The notes: generated from the letters alone by a model not told the origin. A DNA stretch of 5,364 bases from Streptomyces bikiniensis (GCA_000716465.1 JNWL01000097.1:1-5364), one strand, 5' to 3'; positions 1-5,302 are shown, counted from the first letter of the stretch. Made by a program: numbers and translations.

Positions 1-39
1 GCGGTGGGCGGTGGGTCGTGGGCGGTGGGCCGTGGGGCC
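1..39 (+). repeat. G-rich 7-nt tandem repeat with G-quadruplex potential
   Basis: Units of the form GGGNNNT are stacked head to tail: GGGCGGT, GGGTCGT, GGGCGGT, GGGCCGT, then GGGG. This gives five G-tracts (6-8, 13-15, 20-22, 27-29, 34-37), each separated by exactly four bases, a textbook G-quadruplex pattern on the plus strand. At the next level, two 14-bp copies (6-19 and 20-33) differ at one position. The tract lies at the 3' end of the minus-strand SWIM-like gene. Seven is not a multiple of three, so it would shift frame at each unit if translated. It may be intergenic or may encode a low-complexity N-terminus of the next minus-strand gene. It may also explain why the assembly breaks here. 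Confidence 0.7.
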
Positions 40-49
40 ACGGGCTCAT
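1..49 (-). CDS. Possible start of a downstream minus-strand gene (partial, runs off the window)
   Basis: An ATG on the minus strand at 49-47 overlaps the TGA of the SWIM-like gene (48-46) in an ATGA arrangement. This is the same coupling used twice on the plus strand here. The frame stays open to the window edge and would begin MSPWPHGPPPTTHRPP, a proline-rich low-complexity stretch made by the heptad repeat. From memory of streptomycete genomes, the gene after the SWIM gene is often a DUF5691 protein, but nothing in these 16 codons identifies a family. The ribosome binding site is weak: a GGAG at 67-64 lies about 14 nt upstream. The ATG could be chance. Confidence 0.3.
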   Translation of the reverse strand, partial: MSPWPHGPPPTTHRPP

Positions 50-1053
50 GCGAGGGGCACCGTCTCCACCGGCGCCTCCGGTGACCAGGCGGCGAGCGGG
101 GTGAACCCCCGGTGCCCGCACTCCCCGAAGACGGTCACCGGGGCGCCGCCGGACAGGGCGACGAGCCGCCAGAGGCCCGGGCGGGACTGGGCGTCGGACG
201 TCAGGGGCAGGGCCTCGCGCCCGTCCGCGTCGGCGAGCTGCCAGCCGTACTCCGCCCGCGCCGGCACGACCCCGTCCAGCGTCACGGGCCACGCGTCCAG
301 CCACGGGTCCTCGCGCAGCGCGCGCCCGTACGCGTCGAGGGCCGCGCCGACCGGGCCGCCCGGCGGCGGGGCGGCGGGGCCGGAGACCGGGACGAAGCGC
401 TCGCCCGGCTCCGCCCGCAGCTGCCCGGAGCCGGTGTGCAGGGTCAGCTCGCCGTCGAGCACCGCGCCCACCGGGAGGGACAGCCGGGGCGCCCGGCCCG
501 CCGCCCCGTACGAGAGGACGAGCGCCGTGCGCCCGCCGGCCGTCCCGTACAGCCAGACGCGCCGGGTGGTCAGCCGGGTGTCGCCCGTGTCGTACTGCGC
601 GAGGACGAGCCAGTGGTCGCGCACCGGGGCTCCGGCAACCGGGGCGGGGAGGCCGACCCGGGTCCGCACGGTCGTCGCGAAGGGGGCGGGCAGCCGGTCG
701 GCGGCCAGCCAGGCCCGGTCGAGGAGGTGGGTCAGCGCGCACTCCTCCAGGAGCCGCACGGGCCAGCCGGGCCCCGATCCCGGTATCGCCCCCAACTCCC
801 GCACCCGGCCGGCCAGTCCCGGCGCCTGGGCGTCGACCATGCGGGCCGCCGTCTCCTCCCACAGGCCGTGGCCGGACTGCCCGGCCGCCGCCAGGCCGCC
901 GCGCAGCAGATCGGTGAGCCGCTGCTCCAACTCCCGCGCCCCCGAGGTGATCCGGGCCGCCCTCCGCTCGGCCCTGCGGCGTGCCGCCTCGGGGTCGGCC
1001 ACGCCCCCGCCCCCGTCCCCGTCCGACACCCGACGCACCCCCATGCCATTCAT
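46..1053 (-). CDS. SWIM-zinc-finger-family protein lacking its SWIM domain (C-terminal body only), 335 aa
   Basis: Residues 20-115 (DPEAARRRAERR, WEETAARMVDAQAPGLAGRVREL, GSGPGWPVRLLEECAL) and 145-185 (RDHWLVL, RLTTRRVWLYG, ALVLSYGAAGRAP) match what I recall of the region following the zinc finger in streptomycete SWIM proteins, the YehQ-like member of the yehLMPQ set. No SWIM motif (CxC...CxH) is present: the only cysteines are C105 and C312. A glycine-rich stretch (residues 12-17) that would normally link finger to body sits almost at the N-terminus. The frame opens at a TTG at 1083, but that TTG is part of a promoter -35 element. ATG 1053 begins eight bases past the -10 box and has no Shine-Dalgarno, fitting a leaderless start; ATG 1044 is an alternative. 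Stop TGA is at 48-46. Molecular function is unknown; SWIM domains bind DNA or protein. The family call is from memory; the missing finger is visible in the sequence. Confidence 0.75.
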   Translation of the reverse strand: MNGMGVRRVSDGDGGGGVADPEAARRRAERRAARITSGARELEQRLTDLLRGGLAAAGQSGHGLWEETAARMVDAQAPGLAGRVRELGAIPGSGPGWPVRLLEECALTHLLDRAWLAADRLPAPFATTVRTRVGLPAPVAGAPVRDHWLVLAQYDTGDTRLTTRRVWLYGTAGGRTALVLSYGAAGRAPRLSLPVGAVLDGELTLHTGSGQLRAEPGERFVPVSGPAAPPPGGPVGAALDAYGRALREDPWLDAWPVTLDGVVPARAEYGWQLADADGREALPLTSDAQSRPGLWRLVALSGGAPVTVFGECGHRGFTPLAAWSPEAPVETVPLA

Positions 1054-1060
1054 GTCCACG

Positions 1061-1083
1061 ACGGTAGAGGCCACCACTGACAA
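1061..1083 (-). promoter_or_regulatory. DNA-damage-type (RecA-NDp/PafBC) promoter for the SWIM-like gene
   Basis: Read on the minus strand: TTGTCAGTG (1083-1075), eight bases (1074-1067), then TACCGT (1066-1061). This matches all 12 fixed positions of the mycobacterial RecA-independent damage promoter consensus TTGTCRGTG-N8-TANNNT, which PafBC activates. Transcription would begin near 1053-1055, on or next to the ATG at 1053, predicting a leaderless mRNA. The same motif recurs facing the other way at 1734-1756. PafBC control in this organism is inferred from the consensus. Confidence 0.7.
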
Positions 1084-1133
1084 CGCCTCCGGCCTGCGGT
1101 TTCGCCGCGGAACGGGGGAGTTGACGAGGAGTC

Positions 1134-1160
1134 GGGAAGGGGGCGGGGAGCGGCGGGGGG
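1134..1160 (+). other. G-quadruplex-type G-rich tract in the intergenic region
   Basis: Four G-tracts at 1134-1136, 1139-1143, 1145-1148 and 1155-1160 are separated by loops of 2, 1 and 6 bases, satisfying the G3+N1-7 rule on the plus strand. It lies between the divergent minus-strand promoter and the proposed control region of the lipoprotein gene. In a genome this GC-rich such tracts occur by chance, so function is uncertain. Confidence 0.45.
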
Positions 1161-1174
1161 CGAGTCGGGAGGAT

Positions 1175-1200
1175 TTGACTTTACCCTTCCTTTACGATTC
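1175..1200 (+). promoter_or_regulatory. Putative promoter/operator of the lipoprotein gene with tandem 11-bp direct repeats
   Basis: This is the only AT-rich island in the 193-bp gap. TTGACT (1175-1180) resembles a sigma-70-type -35 box. Two adjacent 11-bp units, CTTTACCCTTC (1179-1189) and CTTTACGATTC (1190-1200), agree at 9 of 11 positions. A TACGAT (1193-1198) looks like a -10 box but lies only 12 bases after TTGACT, too close for a standard promoter. GATTCT (1196-1201) at 15-bp spacing is a poorer alternative. Direct repeats with one-helical-turn period are the usual site of OmpR/PhoB-class response regulators. The exact promoter cannot be fixed from the sequence. Confidence 0.4.
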
Positions 1201-1209
1201 TCTGCGCGG

Positions 1210-1220
1210 GATCCAGGATC
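1210..1220. repeat. Short perfect inverted repeat upstream of the lipoprotein gene
   Basis: GATCC and GGATC flank a central A, giving a perfect 5-1-5 palindrome between the proposed promoter and the Shine-Dalgarno at 1234-1240. It could be a half-turn operator, but at this length chance is likely. Confidence 0.25.
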
Positions 1221-1246
1221 GACTCCAGACACCAGGGGGAACCCGC

Positions 1247-1669
1247 ATGAAGCGCACCGCTCGTACCGTCCGCACCGCCGTCTCGGCCCTCGCCGTCACC
1301 GGCCTCGCCCTCGGCCTCGGCGCCTGTTCGGAGGCCGCGGAGAAGGCCGTCGACCAGGTCGACAAGTCCGTCAACGAGACCTACGAGGTCACGTACGAGG
1401 TCACCGGCAGCGCGATCGAGACCATCGAGTACCACGCCGGCGGCGGCACCGCGATGGAGCCGAAGGTCGAGTCGGAGAAGAAGCCCACCACCCCGTGGAA
1501 GAAGACGGTCACGCTGAAGGGGATCATGCCGCCGGCCGTCATGCCGGTCTCGCTCAACCCCTCCGACCTCACCTGCAAGATCACCCACAACGGCAAGGTC
1601 ATCAAGGAGGCCAAGGCCGAGCAGGCGATGGCGGGCGGCTGCGTCGCCGTCTCCCCGGTCGTCGGCTGA
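1247..1669 (+). CDS. MmpS-like small lipoprotein, 140 aa
   Basis: Predicted exported lipoprotein anchored on the outer face of the membrane. The N-terminus has positive residues (MKRTARTVR), a hydrophobic stretch (11-24) and a lipobox L24-G25-A26-C27. A charged spacer (28-45) leads to a beta-rich domain resembling the MmpS family: YEVTGSA (50-56), IEYHAGGG (60-67), PWKKTVTL (83-90), LTCKITHNGKVIKE (108-121) and C132. C110 and C132 would form the conserved disulfide. In mycobacteria MmpS proteins assist MmpL RND transporters; no MmpL is in view, so the partner is unknown. ATG 1247 is chosen because AGGGGGA (1234-1240) precedes it by 6 nt and the signal peptide begins there. The same frame is open far upstream, but that part runs antisense to the SWIM-like gene. 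It has more lysine and A-containing codons than its neighbours and seems to be a stand-alone unit. Confidence 0.85.
   Translation: MKRTARTVRTAVSALAVTGLALGLGACSEAAEKAVDQVDKSVNETYEVTYEVTGSAIETIEYHAGGGTAMEPKVESEKKPTTPWKKTVTLKGIMPPAVMPVSLNPSDLTCKITHNGKVIKEAKAEQAMAGGCVAVSPVVG
1382..1405 (+). repeat. 12-bp tandem duplication inside the lipoprotein gene
   Basis: TACGAGGTCACG is followed directly by TACGAGGTCACC (11 of 12 identical), giving the peptide repeat YEVT-YEVT (residues 46-53) just before the MmpS-like core. Its length keeps the frame. It probably arose by slippage and lengthens the linker after the lipid anchor. Confidence 0.6.
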
Positions 1670-1682
1670 CCCGCGCCGGGAC

Positions 1683-1705
1683 CGGAGGGCGCGTCAGCCC
1701 CTCCG
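1683..1705 (+). terminator. Hairpin after the lipoprotein gene, possible terminator
   Basis: CGGAGGG (1683-1689) pairs perfectly with CCCTCCG (1699-1705) across a 9-base loop, 14 bp after the stop codon. There is no T-tract, as is common for streptomycete terminators. It lies before the next promoter (1734-1756), so it would separate the two plus-strand units. Confidence 0.45.
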
Positions 1706-1733
1706 ACCGCCCCTGACCAGCCGTGACATCGGA

Positions 1734-1756
1734 TTGTCAGTGGCATGGTGCACGGT
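1734..1756 (+). promoter_or_regulatory. DNA-damage-type (RecA-NDp/PafBC) promoter for the ATPase operon
   Basis: TTGTCAGTG (1734-1742), eight bases, then CACGGT (1751-1756). The nine-base upstream element is perfect; the -10 box TANNNT has C in place of its first T. It shares the ten-base string TTGTCAGTGG with the minus-strand promoter at 1083-1061. Transcription would start near 1763, leaving a leader of about 30 nt that contains the ribosome binding site at 1783-1790. This rules against the in-frame GTG at 1723 as the start codon of the ATPase. Confidence 0.65.
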
Positions 1757-1782
1757 GGATCGCACAGCAGGTCGAACGATCT

Positions 1783-1790
1783 GGAGGGGG
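1783..1790 (+). promoter_or_regulatory. Ribosome binding site that fixes the ATPase start
   Basis: GGAGGGGG lies just before ATG 1795, with 7 nt between GGAGG and the ATG. The longer frame starting at GTG 1723 has no comparable site and begins upstream of the promoter. Confidence 0.8.
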
Positions 1791-1794
1791 ATCC

Positions 1795-2952
1795 ATGCCC
1801 GTGCCCGAAACCATCGCGAAGCCCGGTGACGGCGCCGAGACGGACACCGCACCGGACCGGCCGCAGACCTCCGCCGAGGTCCTGCGGCCGCACGCCGAGC
1901 ACGCCTTCGCCGCCGAACTCGCGGCGCTCGCCGCGGCCGACGACCGGCCGCGGCCCGCCCGCTGGCGCCTCTCGCCCTGGGCCGTCGCCACCTACCTCCT
2001 CGGCGGCACGCTCCCCGACGGGACCGTGATCACGCCCAAGTACGTCGGTCCGCGCCGCATCGTGGAAGTCGCCGTCACCACCCTCGCCACCGACCGGGCG
2101 CTGCTCCTCCTCGGCGTCCCCGGCACCGCCAAGACCTGGGTCTCCGAGCACCTGGCCGCCGCCGTCAGCGGCGACTCCACCCTCCTCGTCCAGGGCACCG
2201 CCGGCACCCCCGAGGAGGCGATCCGGTACGGCTGGAACTACGCCCGGCTCCTCGCCCACGGCCCCGACCGGGAAGCGCTCGTGCCGAGCCCCGTCATGCG
2301 CGCCATGACCCGGGGCGCGACGGTCCGCGTCGAGGAACTCACCCGCATCCCCGCCGACGTGCAGGACACCCTCATCACGATCCTGTCCGAGAAGACCCTG
2401 CCCGTCCCCGAACTGGGGGAGGAGGTGCAGGCCGTCCCCGGCTTCAACCTCGTCGCCACGGCCAACGACCGCGACCGGGGCGTCAACGAGCTGTCCAGCG
2501 CGCTGCGCCGCCGGTTCAACACGGTCGTGCTGCCGCTGCCCGCGACCCCCGAGGACGAGGTCGCCATCGTCGCCCGGCGCGTCGAGCAGCTGGGCCGCTC
2601 CCTGGAACTGCCGGTCCCGCCGGACGGGGCGGCCGAGATCCGCCGGGTCGTCACCGTCTTCCGCGAACTGCGGGACGGGGTCACCGCCGACGGGCGCACG
2701 AAGGTCAAGTCCCCCTCGGGGACGCTCTCCACGGCCGAGGCCATCTCCGTCGTCACGGGCGGCCTCGCCCTCGCCGCCCACTTCGGCGACGGCGTCCTGC
2801 GCCCGGCCGACGTCGCCGCCGGCCTCCTCGGCGCCGTCGTCCGCGATCCGGCCGCCGACCGGATCGTCTGGCAGGAGTACCTGGAGACGGTCGTCCGGGA
2901 GAGAGACGGCTGGAAGGACCTCTACCGCGCCTGCCGCGAGGTGAGCGCATGA
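1795..2952 (+). CDS. MoxR-family AAA+ ATPase, YehL-like, 385 aa
   Basis: A cytoplasmic ATPase of the MoxR clade, whose members act as chaperone-like remodelling enzymes, usually with a VWA-domain partner. Landmarks: a variable N-terminus (1-55); Walker A GVPGTAKT (107-114) with K113; Walker B VRVEE (177-181), where the usual Asp-Glu pair is Glu-Glu; sensor 1 ATAND with N224; arginine finger region SSALRRRF (234-241); and a C-terminal helical lid with a likely sensor 2 near LSTAEAI (311-317). Length is close to E. coli YehL. Start ATG 1795 follows the ribosome binding site and the promoter. The TGA stop overlaps the next ATG by four bases (2949-2952), so it is translationally coupled to the DUF5682 gene. 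The neighbouring YehM-like and SWIM-like genes support assignment to the YehL subfamily. The substrate is unknown. Confidence 0.9.
   Translation: MPVPETIAKPGDGAETDTAPDRPQTSAEVLRPHAEHAFAAELAALAAADDRPRPARWRLSPWAVATYLLGGTLPDGTVITPKYVGPRRIVEVAVTTLATDRALLLLGVPGTAKTWVSEHLAAAVSGDSTLLVQGTAGTPEEAIRYGWNYARLLAHGPDREALVPSPVMRAMTRGATVRVEELTRIPADVQDTLITILSEKTLPVPELGEEVQAVPGFNLVATANDRDRGVNELSSALRRRFNTVVLPLPATPEDEVAIVARRVEQLGRSLELPVPPDGAAEIRRVVTVFRELRDGVTADGRTKVKSPSGTLSTAEAISVVTGGLALAAHFGDGVLRPADVAAGLLGAVVRDPAADRIVWQEYLETVVRERDGWKDLYRACREVSA
2938..2944 (+). promoter_or_regulatory. Ribosome binding site for the DUF5682 gene inside the ATPase gene
   Basis: GAGGTGA is fully complementary to the 16S anti-Shine-Dalgarno and sits 4 nt before ATG 2949, within the last codons of the ATPase. 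It supports the ATGA-overlap start over later GTG codons. Confidence 0.7.
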
Positions 2953-5276
2953 CTCCGCCCACGGCCTTCTCCTCGTCCGCCGTCGCGCCCCCGCCCGCCA
3001 CCACGGCCCCGTCCGTCCCCCGGTGCCCGCGCGTGGACCCCGGTGGGCCCCTGCTGCTCGGGGTGCGGCACCACGGGCCCGGGTCCGCGCGGGGGGTGCG
3101 GGCCGTCCTGGAGGCGGAGCGGCCCGCCGCGGTGCTGATCGAGGGGCCCGCCGAGGCCGACGCGCTGGTGGAGCTCGCGGCGGACCCGGACATGCGGCCG
3201 CCCGTCGCGCTGCTCGCCCACGCCGTGGACGACCCCGGCCGGGCCGCGTTCTGGCCGATGGCCGAGTTCTCGCCCGAATGGGTCGCGATCCGCTGGGCCC
3301 TGGACCGGGGCGCCGCCGTCCGCTTCTTCGACCTGCCCGCCGCGCACACCCTCGCCGCCGACCCCACCTGGGACGACGGCGAGGAGGGCGTCGCCGGGGA
3401 CGGGGCGCGGATCGATCCCGTCGCGGAACTCGCCGGGGCCGCCGGGTACGAGGACGCCGAGCGCTGGTGGGAGGACGTCGTCGAGCTGCGCGGCGACGGC
3501 GACCCCGCCGCCCCGTTCCGGGCCCTCGCCGAGGCCATGGGCGCCCTGCGCGAGGCGTACGGGCACGGCGGCCACCCCCGCGACCTCGTCCGCGAGGCGT
3601 ACATGAGGCTCCGGCTGCGCGCGGCGCGCAAGGAGTTCGGGGACTCCGTCGCCGTCGTCTGCGGCGCCTGGCACGTCCCCGCGCTCACCCTGCGCACCAC
3701 CGTCGCCGCCGACCGGGCCCTCCTCAAGGGCCTGCCCAAGGTGCGGACCGGGACGACCTGGGTCCCCTGGACCCACCGCAGGCTCGCCCGCCGCTCCGGC
3801 TACGGCGCCGGCATCGACGCCCCCGGCTGGTACGCGCACCTCTTCACCGCCCCCGACCGGCCCGTCGAGCGCTGGATGACCGAGGTCGCCGGCCTCCTCA
3901 GGGCCGAGGACCACCCCGTCTCGCCCGCGCACGTCATCGAGGCCGTCCGGCTCGCCGGGACCCTCGCCGCCCTGCGCGGCCGCCCGCGCCCCGGTCTCGA
4001 CGAGACGACCGACGCCGTCCGCGCCGTCCTCTGCGAGGGCTCCGACGCGCCGCTCGCCCTCGTCCGGGACCGCCTCGTCGTCGGGGACGTCCTCGGCGCG
4101 GTGCCCGAGGGCGCCCCCGCCGTCCCCCTCCAGCGCGACCTGACCCGGCGACAGCGCTCCCTGCGCCTCAGGCCCGAGGCGCAGGACCGCGAACTCGCAC
4201 TCGACCTGCGCAAGGAGACGGACGCCGACCGCAGCCGCCTGCTGCACCGGCTGCGGCTCCTCGGCGTCCACTGGGGCGCCCCGGCCCCCGGCCGGGCCGG
4301 CACCGGCACCTTCCGCGAGACCTGGCGGCTGCGCTGGGAGCCCGAGCTGCACGTCCGGGTCGCCGAGGCCGGCGTCTGGGGCACCACCGTCGAGGCCGCC
4401 GCCACCGCCAGGGCCGAGGCCCGGGCGGTGGCCGCCACCACGCTCACCGACATCACCGCCCTCGCCGAGGACTGCCTCCTCGCCGGGCTCGCCGGCGCGC
4501 TCCCCGGCGTCATGCGGGCCCTCGCCGACCGGGCCGCCCTCGACACCGACGTCACCCACCTCGCCCGCGCCCTCCCGGCCCTCGCCCGCGCCCTGCGCTA
4601 CGGCGACGTCCGGGGCACCGGCACCGCCGCCCTCGGCGAGGTCGCCGCCGGGCTCGCCGAGCGGATCTGCGTCGGCCTTCCGCCCGCCTGCGCCGGGCTC
4701 GACGCCGGCGCCGCCGCACCCCTGCGCGAGCGGATCGAGGAGGTCCACCAGGCCCTCGGCCTGCTGCCCGACGTCGGGGGGACGCGCGAGCGCTGGACCG
4801 GCGTCCTGCACCGGCTCGCCACCCACGACCGGGTGCCCGGCCTCCTCCGGGGCCGGGCCGCCCGGCTCCTCCTGGACGAGGGACGGATCCCCGACGACGG
4901 GGCCGCCCTCCTCATGGGCCGCGCCCTCTCGCCCGGCGCCCGGCCGCCCGACGCCGCCGCCTGGATCGAGGGCTTCGCCGGCGCCGCCTCCGGCGGCGGA
5001 CTGCTCCTCGTCCACGACGAGCGCCTCCGCGGCCTCGTCGACGCCTGGCTCGCCTCCGTACCGGCCGAGGCGTTCACCGACGTCCTGCCCCTGCTGCGCC
5101 GCACCTTCGCGGCGTACGAGCCGGGGGTGCGGCGCGCCCTCGGCGAGCTGGCCGCCCGGGGCCCCGGGGCCTCCGCGCCCGGCGTGCCCGGCTTCGCCCC
5201 CGACCCCGACCGGGAGCGCGCGGACGCCGTCCTCCCCCTCCTCCACCTCGTTCTCGGCACAGAGGTCCCCGCATGA
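2949..5276 (+). CDS. DUF5682 / YehM-like protein, 775 aa
   Basis: Companion of the MoxR ATPase in the yehLMP-type operon; biochemical role unknown. After a low-complexity N-terminus (1-32) comes LLLGVRHHGPGSARG (35-49), then VLIEGPAEAD (62-71), FWPMAEFSPEW (101-111) and VAVVCGAWHVPAL (234-246). The two GX2H motifs (G38-H41, G239-H242) and E65 resemble the pattern of TraB/TIKI-type putative metal-dependent hydrolases; that link is my inference. The middle (about 395-490) is arginine-rich with RLLHRLRLLGVHWG (430-443). The C-terminal part (610-735) is an all-helical block with LLRGRAARLLLDEG (632-645), AAWIEGFAG (670-678), LLLVHDERL (685-693) and VLPLLRRTFAAY (712-723), typical of the family. 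No signal peptide or clear membrane helix is seen, so it is probably cytoplasmic. Length is near that of E. coli YehM. It overlaps both neighbours by ATGA. The gene is complete. Confidence 0.88.
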   Translation: MTPPTAFSSSAVAPPPATTAPSVPRCPRVDPGGPLLLGVRHHGPGSARGVRAVLEAERPAAVLIEGPAEADALVELAADPDMRPPVALLAHAVDDPGRAAFWPMAEFSPEWVAIRWALDRGAAVRFFDLPAAHTLAADPTWDDGEEGVAGDGARIDPVAELAGAAGYEDAERWWEDVVELRGDGDPAAPFRALAEAMGALREAYGHGGHPRDLVREAYMRLRLRAARKEFGDSVAVVCGAWHVPALTLRTTVAADRALLKGLPKVRTGTTWVPWTHRRLARRSGYGAGIDAPGWYAHLFTAPDRPVERWMTEVAGLLRAEDHPVSPAHVIEAVRLAGTLAALRGRPRPGLDETTDAVRAVLCEGSDAPLALVRDRLVVGDVLGAVPEGAPAVPLQRDLTRRQRSLRLRPEAQDRELALDLRKETDADRSRLLHRLRLLGVHWGAPAPGRAGTGTFRETWRLRWEPELHVRVAEAGVWGTTVEAAATARAEARAVAATTLTDITALAEDCLLAGLAGALPGVMRALADRAALDTDVTHLARALPALARALRYGDVRGTGTAALGEVAAGLAERICVGLPPACAGLDAGAAAPLRERIEEVHQALGLLPDVGGTRERWTGVLHRLATHDRVPGLLRGRAARLLLDEGRIPDDGAALLMGRALSPGARPPDAAAWIEGFAGAASGGGLLLVHDERLRGLVDAWLASVPAEAFTDVLPLLRRTFAAYEPGVRRALGELAARGPGASAPGVPGFAPDPDRERADAVLPLLHLVLGTEVPA

Positions 5277-5302
5277 CCCCCACGACCCGCACGACCTCCA
5301 CG
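5273..5302 (+). CDS. Start of the third operon gene (expected VWA protein), first ten codons only
   Basis: ATG 5273 overlaps the stop of the DUF5682 gene (ATGA, 5273-5276) and has GAGGT (5262-5266) six bases upstream. Ten genomic codons are visible (MTPTTRTTST) before adapter sequence begins at 5303. Gene order in yehLMP-type loci predicts a VWA-domain protein (YehP-like), the usual partner of a MoxR ATPase. The visible residues are too few to confirm this. The frame happens to stay open through the adapter, adding the artefact LSLIHISEPTRL; any database entry ending that way is wrong from that point. Confidence 0.6.

Noticed and set aside
112..1080. Plus-strand 322-codon open frame
   Set aside because: Arginine/proline-rich shadow of the minus-strand SWIM-like gene with no recognisable family pattern.
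1054..1083. TTG 1083 start giving a 345-aa SWIM-like protein
   Set aside because: The TTG is the first codon-sized piece of the promoter's -35 element, so it would lie upstream of the transcript.
1121..1126. TTGACG as a -35 box for the lipoprotein gene
   Set aside because: No -10-like sequence at 16-18 bp; the following sequence is almost pure G/C.
11..1246. Plus-strand open frame continuing upstream of the lipoprotein gene
   Set aside because: It is antisense to the SWIM-like gene and open only because of GC bias; the signal peptide and ribosome binding site place the true start at 1247.
1723..1794. GTG 1723 start for the ATPase (24 extra residues)
   Set aside because: It precedes the promoter at 1734-1756 and lacks a ribosome binding site; ATG 1795 has GGAGGGGG at proper spacing.
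1381..2781. Minus-strand 466-codon open frame
   Set aside because: Gly/Asp/Arg-rich antisense shadow of the lipoprotein and ATPase genes, crossing an intergenic region.
2922..5246. Minus-strand 774-codon open frame opposite the DUF5682 gene
   Set aside because: Low-complexity Gly/Glu/Ala-rich composition typical of antisense frames in GC-rich genes; the plus frame shows family motifs and operon coupling.
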